From the NCBI GenBank assembly GCA_964425135.1, contig CAYRKW010000006.1, forward strand, positions 1 through 64,000: a stretch of DNA of 64,000 bases, written 5' to 3'. Positions 59,968-64,000 of this stretch are shown piece after piece; the first letter of the stretch is position 1, and each line of letters opens with the position of its first letter. Below the pieces are notes generated by a model that was not told the origin of the DNA, ran no database searches, and saw only the letters and a program-made list of their open reading frames with translations. The translations under genes and the position numbers were made by a program. This DNA is from CAYLLD01 sp964425135 (GTDB lineage Bacteria; Pseudomonadota; Alphaproteobacteria; Rhodobacterales; Rhodobacteraceae).

Positions 59968-60900
59968 ATGCGTAGTTTTGTACCAGTTCTGACAGTTCTG
60001 CTGGTTTTGCTCGGCCTGTGGTGGGCGGCGGTTGCGCCGATGAACCTGCGCACAGCGCTCGATGTAGCAGAGCGGGCGGGCGAGACGGTTGAGCCTGAAG
60101 GCTCGGTCGCGCGGCGGGAGGCTGGGACGTTGCGTCTGATGCTCGACAACAGCCAGCATGTCGCAACAGGATATTCGCTTGACCGGCCGCGCCTGCCAAC
60201 ACCCGCGCAAGTGGGCGCAGAGCTTTGGAAAACGACGGGAAGTATGATTCAGCGCGGGCGTGCCTTTTCAAAACGCTCGCTGATTTATCACAGCTGGATT
60301 ACCCTGCAATCGACGCTTTGGGGCTTTTTTCTGGGAACATCGCTGGGGATTATCGGGGCTGTCGCGATCGTCTATAGCCGCGTTGCAGAAATGAGCCTTC
60401 TGCCCTGGGCCATCATTTCGCAGACCATCCCGATTGTTGCGCTCGCTCCGATGATCATTGTGCTGTCAAATCAGGTCGGCATCGAGGGGAGGGGAGTGCC
60501 CAAAGCGATCATCTCGGCTTATTTGTGCTATTTTCCGGTTTTGGTGAGCATGGTCAAAGGGCTGCGCTCACCACAAACCGCCGAGCTGGATTTGCTCAAG
60601 ACCTATAATGCGAGCGGTTGGCAGAGTTTTGCCAAATTGCGTCTGCCGGCCAGCGTGCCGTATCTCTTCGTTGCGCTGAAAGTCGGGATCGCGGCTGCCC
60701 TGGTGGGCGCCATTGTGGGCGAGTTGCCAACCGGTGCGATCAGCGGGCTGGGTGCGCGTATCCTGATCGGCGATCAGTTTGGCACGCCGCTCGCGATCTG
60801 GTCTGCGCTCTTCGCTGCGGCGATCCTTGCCGGGGTATTGGTGACGCTTCTTGATATCCTGCAGCGGCTTGTTCTGGGCCGTATGGGGCTGCGCGCATGA
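59968..60900 (+). CDS. ABC transporter permease (NMT1/TauC type)
   Basis: 310 residues from ATG 59968, just past the assembly gap. About six to seven spans; N-terminal VPVLTVLLVLLGLWWAAVAPMNL, EAA-type loop DLLKTYNASGWQSFAKLRLPASVPYLF, and the C-terminal ALFAAAILAGVLVTLLDILQR. Pairs with the next permease (4-nt overlap), so the importer is a heterodimeric channel. Sequence upstream of the start is uncertain because of the gap. Confidence 0.88.
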   Translation: MRSFVPVLTVLLVLLGLWWAAVAPMNLRTALDVAERAGETVEPEGSVARREAGTLRLMLDNSQHVATGYSLDRPRLPTPAQVGAELWKTTGSMIQRGRAFSKRSLIYHSWITLQSTLWGFFLGTSLGIIGAVAIVYSRVAEMSLLPWAIISQTIPIVALAPMIIVLSNQVGIEGRGVPKAIISAYLCYFPVLVSMVKGLRSPQTAELDLLKTYNASGWQSFAKLRLPASVPYLFVALKVGIAAALVGAIVGELPTGAISGLGARILIGDQFGTPLAIWSALFAAAILAGVLVTLLDILQRLVLGRMGLRA

Positions 60901-61742
60901 TCTGGCTTGGCGCGGCAATCGTCTTCTGGATCGCGGCCTGGTGGCTGAACACGCGGCTGGCAAATGGTCGCTTTGCTGATCATCGCGCCGTGCGTATCGC
61001 GATCCCGGTGATTTTTGGGTTTACATTGTTGGTGCTCTGGGAGGGACTGGTGCGTGGCTTCAATGTCTCGCCGGTGATCCTGCCTGCACCCAGCGTGGTG
61101 GCACAGACAATTGCGACATCCTTGCCAACGCTCTGGGTCGATTTCAATCAGACCGTCATCAAGGGCGCGCTCCGCGGTTTTGTCATCGGCGGGCTCGCCG
61201 CTTTTATCTGCGCGATTGCTATAGACCGCAGCAGTTTTCTCACCCGCGGCTTGCTCCCCATCGGCAATTTCGTCGCTGCCCTGCCGATCGTCGGTACCGC
61301 GCCCATTCTCGTGAACTGGTTCGGGTTTGACTGGCACTCCAAAGCCGCTGTTGTGGTTGTCATGGTGTTTTTCCCGATCCTTGTGAACACGGTCCAGGGA
61401 TTGCGCGAAACCAACACTATGCAGCGCGATCTGATGCGTACCTATGCGGCCGGGTACGTGCAGACATTGCTGAAACTGCGCCTGCCAGCGGCGCTACCGT
61501 TCATCTTCAACGGGCTGAAAATCGCGACAACGCTTGCACTCATCGGCGCGATTGTAGCAGAGTATTTTGGATCACCCACGCGGGGTATGGGTTTTCGGAT
61601 TTCGACAGGTGTGGGGAGCCTGTCTATCGACATGGTTTGGGCACAGATCGCGGTGGCAGCTCTTGCAGGCTCGGGTTTTTACGGTCTCGTGACGCTATTG
61701 GAGAAATGGGTGACGTTCTGGCACCCCTCGCAACGGCGCTGA
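60897..61742 (+). CDS. ABC transporter permease, second subunit
   Basis: 281 residues, polytopic. EAA loop DLMRTYAAGYVQTLLKLRLPAALPFIF and IGAIVAEYFGSPTRGMGF are typical of NMT1/SsuC-type permeases. Overlaps the first permease by 4 nt (ATGA). With the ATPase and SBP it completes the importer. Confidence 0.92.
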   Translation: MIWLGAAIVFWIAAWWLNTRLANGRFADHRAVRIAIPVIFGFTLLVLWEGLVRGFNVSPVILPAPSVVAQTIATSLPTLWVDFNQTVIKGALRGFVIGGLAAFICAIAIDRSSFLTRGLLPIGNFVAALPIVGTAPILVNWFGFDWHSKAAVVVVMVFFPILVNTVQGLRETNTMQRDLMRTYAAGYVQTLLKLRLPAALPFIFNGLKIATTLALIGAIVAEYFGSPTRGMGFRISTGVGSLSIDMVWAQIAVAALAGSGFYGLVTLLEKWVTFWHPSQRR

Positions 61743-61768
61743 TGTATGGCGCAATTTGGATCGACAAC

Positions 61769-62773
61769 ATGGAGGATACGATTTTGACACCGAGGAAAGC
61801 ACTGTTTGGCACGGCCATACTTTCACTACTGGGAAGCGCGGCGCTCGCAGCTGATGACGTAACGCTGCAACTCAAATGGGTCACGCAGGCCCAGTTTGCC
61901 GGATATTATGTGGCGCTGGAAAATGGCTATTACACGGATCAGGATTTGAACGTGACTATCAATCCGGGCGGTCCGGATATCGCCCCGACCCAAGTTCTGG
62001 CAGGCGGCGGCGCTGATGTGACGGTTGAGTGGATGCCAGCGGCGCTTGCGGCGCGCGAGAAGGGCCTTCCAATGGTCAATATCGCGCAGCCCTTCAAGTC
62101 TTCGGGCATGATGCTGACCTGCCGCAAGGATGCGGGCGTTGCCACAACGGATGATTTTGCCGGAAAGACACTGGGTGTCTGGTTCTTCGGCAATGAATTC
62201 CCGTTCCTCAGCTGGATGAGCCAGCTCGGTCTTGGCACCGACGGCGGCGCTGAGGGTGTTGAAGTGCTCAAGCAAGGTTTCAATGTCGATCCGATTATCA
62301 ACGGACAAGCGGCCTGCGTTTCGACCATGACCTACAATGAGTATTGGCAGATCATTGACGCTGGCCTGACGCCAGAAGAATTGATCACCTTCAAATACGA
62401 AGAGCAAGGCGTGGCGACGCTCGAAGACGGGCTCTATGTGCTGGAAGAAAATCTCGCCGATCCTGAGTTCGCCGATAAAATGGTCCGCTTTGTCGAAGCG
62501 TCCATGCAGGGGTGGAAATGGGCAGAGGAGAATCCCGAAGATGCGGCGATGATCGTGCTCGACTATGATGAGACCGGCGCGCAGACAGAGGCGCATCAGG
62601 TGCGGATGATGGGCGAGATTGCCAAACTCACCGCCGGCTCCAACGGGGCGCTTGATCCGGCGGATTATGAGCGGACTGTTGCTTCGCTGCTCGCAGGTGG
62701 GTCCGATCCGGTGATCACCAAGGCTCCTGAGGGTGCCTGGACTCATGCGATTACCGATAAGGCGCTACAATAG
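61769..62773 (+). CDS. ABC transporter substrate-binding protein (NMT1/THI5-like)
   Basis: About 334 residues. Signal peptide FGTAILSLLGSAALAAD, then the NMT1 pattern LQLKWVTQAQFAGYYVALENGYY, PDIAPTQVLAGGGADVTVEW, and LGVWFFGNEFPF with a late Cys (AACVSTMTYNEYW). The fold binds pyrimidine-like rings in several systems, which fits the locus. Start choice is open: ATG 61769 has no good ribosome-binding site, while GGAGG at 61771-61775 fits a TTG start at 61784 equally well. Confidence 0.9.
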   Translation: MEDTILTPRKALFGTAILSLLGSAALAADDVTLQLKWVTQAQFAGYYVALENGYYTDQDLNVTINPGGPDIAPTQVLAGGGADVTVEWMPAALAAREKGLPMVNIAQPFKSSGMMLTCRKDAGVATTDDFAGKTLGVWFFGNEFPFLSWMSQLGLGTDGGAEGVEVLKQGFNVDPIINGQAACVSTMTYNEYWQIIDAGLTPEELITFKYEEQGVATLEDGLYVLEENLADPEFADKMVRFVEASMQGWKWAEENPEDAAMIVLDYDETGAQTEAHQVRMMGEIAKLTAGSNGALDPADYERTVASLLAGGSDPVITKAPEGAWTHAITDKALQ

Positions 62774-62840
62774 CTCCAGATTTGGGTCTACGTCTCGGCG
62801 GAACCCTCCCGCCGGGACCGTTAATCGAAGGATAACCGCC

Positions 62841-64000
62841 ATGAATTTTGTTCCTAACGACATTTCAAGTGTCGTCGAAGCTGACCGCGCCCATGTCTGG
62901 CACCATCTGATGCAGCATAAGCCATTTGAGACGCATGATCCGCGCGTGATCATCGAAGGCAAGGGCACGCGCGTTTGGGATGCGACCGGCAAAGAGCATC
63001 TTGACGGTGTGTCGGGCGGTGTCTGGACCGTGAATGTCGGCTATGGCCGCGAGCGGATCGCCAAGGCGGTCTATGAGCAACTGGTAAAACTGCCGTTTTT
63101 CGGTGGTGTCGTCGGCACTATCCCGGGCGCGAAATTCGCCGAGAAACTGATGACTAAAATGCCGGGCATGACCCGCGTTTACTACACAAACTCCGGTTCT
63201 GAGGCTAATGAGAAAGCCTTCAAGATGGTCCGCCAGATTGCCGAGAAGAAATACGGCGGCAAGAAGCACAAAATCCTCTATCGTGATCGCGATTACCATG
63301 GCACGACGATTGCTTGTCTTTCCGCAGGCGGACAGAAAGAGCGTAACGCGCATTACGGCCCCTACACGCCGGGTTTTGTTGAGGTGCCGCATTGTCTTGA
63401 GTACCGCGCGCAGGTTGAGACCGAGAATTACGGCCTCTGGGCAGCTGACGAGATCGAAAAAGTGATCCTGCGCGAAGGCGCGGACACTGTTGGCGCGCTC
63501 TGCCTTGAGCCTGTGACCGCTGGCGGCGGCGTTATTCCCGCGCCCGAAGGTTACTGGGCGCGCGTTCAGGAGATATGCAAGAAGTACAACGTCCTGTTGC
63601 ATATCGACGAAGTGGTTTGCGGTGTTGGCCGGACCGGGACGTGGTTCGGCTATCAGCACTATGACATCAAGCCTGACTTCGTGACGATGGCGAAAGGCGT
63701 TGCCTCCGGCTACGCGGCGATTGCCTGCATGGTCACCACTGAGGAAGTCTTTGAGATGTTCAAGGACGACAGCGCGGACCCGCTGAACTACTTCCGCGAT
63801 ATCTCCACTTTCGGCGGATGTACTGCTGGACCGGCGGCGGCGATTGAGAACATGGCGATCATCGAAGAAGAGGACCTTCTGTCCAACACGCTCGCCATGG
63901 GGGATCGCCTGATCGCAAACCTCGAAGCGCTTCAGGAAAAGCACCGCGTCATCGGCGATGTGCGCGGCAAGGGACTGTTCTGCGGTGCGGAGCTCGTGTC
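62841..64000 (+). CDS. Class III omega-amino acid-pyruvate aminotransferase (3' end outside window)
   Basis: Open from ATG 62841 to the window end, 386 codons visible. PLP fold type I: YYTNSGSEANEKAFK, RDYHGTT, HIDEVVCGVGRTGTWF, and the PLP lysine K285 in TMAKGVASGY. The N-terminus VVEADRAHVWHHLMQHKPF strongly resembles taurine-pyruvate aminotransferases of roseobacters. In this operon the natural substrate is beta-alanine, made by the ureidopropionase, giving malonate semialdehyde. Taurine remains possible. Confidence 0.9.
   Translation, partial: MNFVPNDISSVVEADRAHVWHHLMQHKPFETHDPRVIIEGKGTRVWDATGKEHLDGVSGGVWTVNVGYGRERIAKAVYEQLVKLPFFGGVVGTIPGAKFAEKLMTKMPGMTRVYYTNSGSEANEKAFKMVRQIAEKKYGGKKHKILYRDRDYHGTTIACLSAGGQKERNAHYGPYTPGFVEVPHCLEYRAQVETENYGLWAADEIEKVILREGADTVGALCLEPVTAGGGVIPAPEGYWARVQEICKKYNVLLHIDEVVCGVGRTGTWFGYQHYDIKPDFVTMAKGVASGYAAIACMVTTEEVFEMFKDDSADPLNYFRDISTFGGCTAGPAAAIENMAIIEEEDLLSNTLAMGDRLIANLEALQEKHRVIGDVRGKGLFCGAELV

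Overview
The window looks like a chromosomal stretch of a Rhodobacterales (Roseobacter-group) alphaproteobacterium. Evidence: short-form HisG paired with HisZ, the CobS/CobT aerobic cobaltochelatase subunits, a VPLPA-CTERM protein, an SbtA/SbtB bicarbonate pair, many overlapping start/stop codons, GC-rich coding DNA, and an omega-aminotransferase of taurine-pyruvate type. The run of ten Ns at 59886-59895 shows a draft assembly. No rRNA, tRNA, CRISPR, prophage or complete insertion sequence is visible. Assignments were made by reading motifs and family resemblance, not by database search.

Layout. 1-3.2 kb: ftsY (5' end outside the window), a DUF1697 protein, a DMT transporter and YciB, closely packed. 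3.5-6.9 kb: pyruvate carboxylase. 7.2-9.5 kb: small unknown proteins, a TetR regulator and an RraA-fold aldolase. 9.7-15.3 kb: cobS, a VPLPA-CTERM gene inserted in the opposite direction, cobT, and aminopeptidase P. 15.3-22.2 kb: a small membrane protein, pyruvate kinase, DUF1244, an orphan TupA-like tungstate-binding protein, the hisS-hisZ-hisG operon and a flavin reductase. 22.3-28.3 kb: slyX, a MarR remnant, a GNAT, and a GbsR-like regulator with an RND efflux pair. 28.5-37.7 kb: a peptide/oligopeptide ABC importer (SBP, fused ATPases, two permeases) and proline iminopeptidase. Between the SBP and its permease genes lies an unusual trio: a HEAT-repeat protein, a zinc metalloprotease and a 68-residue-repeat protein. 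37.7-42.3 kb: ubiG, a MarR regulator, grxC, comF, a methyltransferase and hemH. 42.6-46.7 kb: sbtB-sbtA, mutT, argJ and a parvulin. 47-50.8 kb: secA with a translationally coupled Tat-exported agmatine-deiminase-family enzyme. 51.4-55.2 kb: four envelope or exported proteins in a row, including a PBP-OmpA fusion and a secreted WYL-like protein. 55.3 kb: mgsA. 55.8-64 kb: a reductive pyrimidine catabolism locus (ureidopropionase, dihydropyrimidinase, NMT1-type ABC importer, omega-aminotransferase running off the window).

The most interesting signals are these. (1) A small GIY-YIG gene bracketed by large palindromes sits inside the pyrimidine operon, and a second palindrome copy in the same operon coincides with the assembly gap. 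(2) Four perfectly phased 11-bp repeats lie upstream of sbtA-sbtB. (3) A modular hairpin element recurs at three convergent gene junctions, with stem sequences that covary between copies. (4) The HEAT / metalloprotease / 68-aa-repeat module interrupts the peptide transporter locus. (5) A four-gene envelope cluster has no assigned function.
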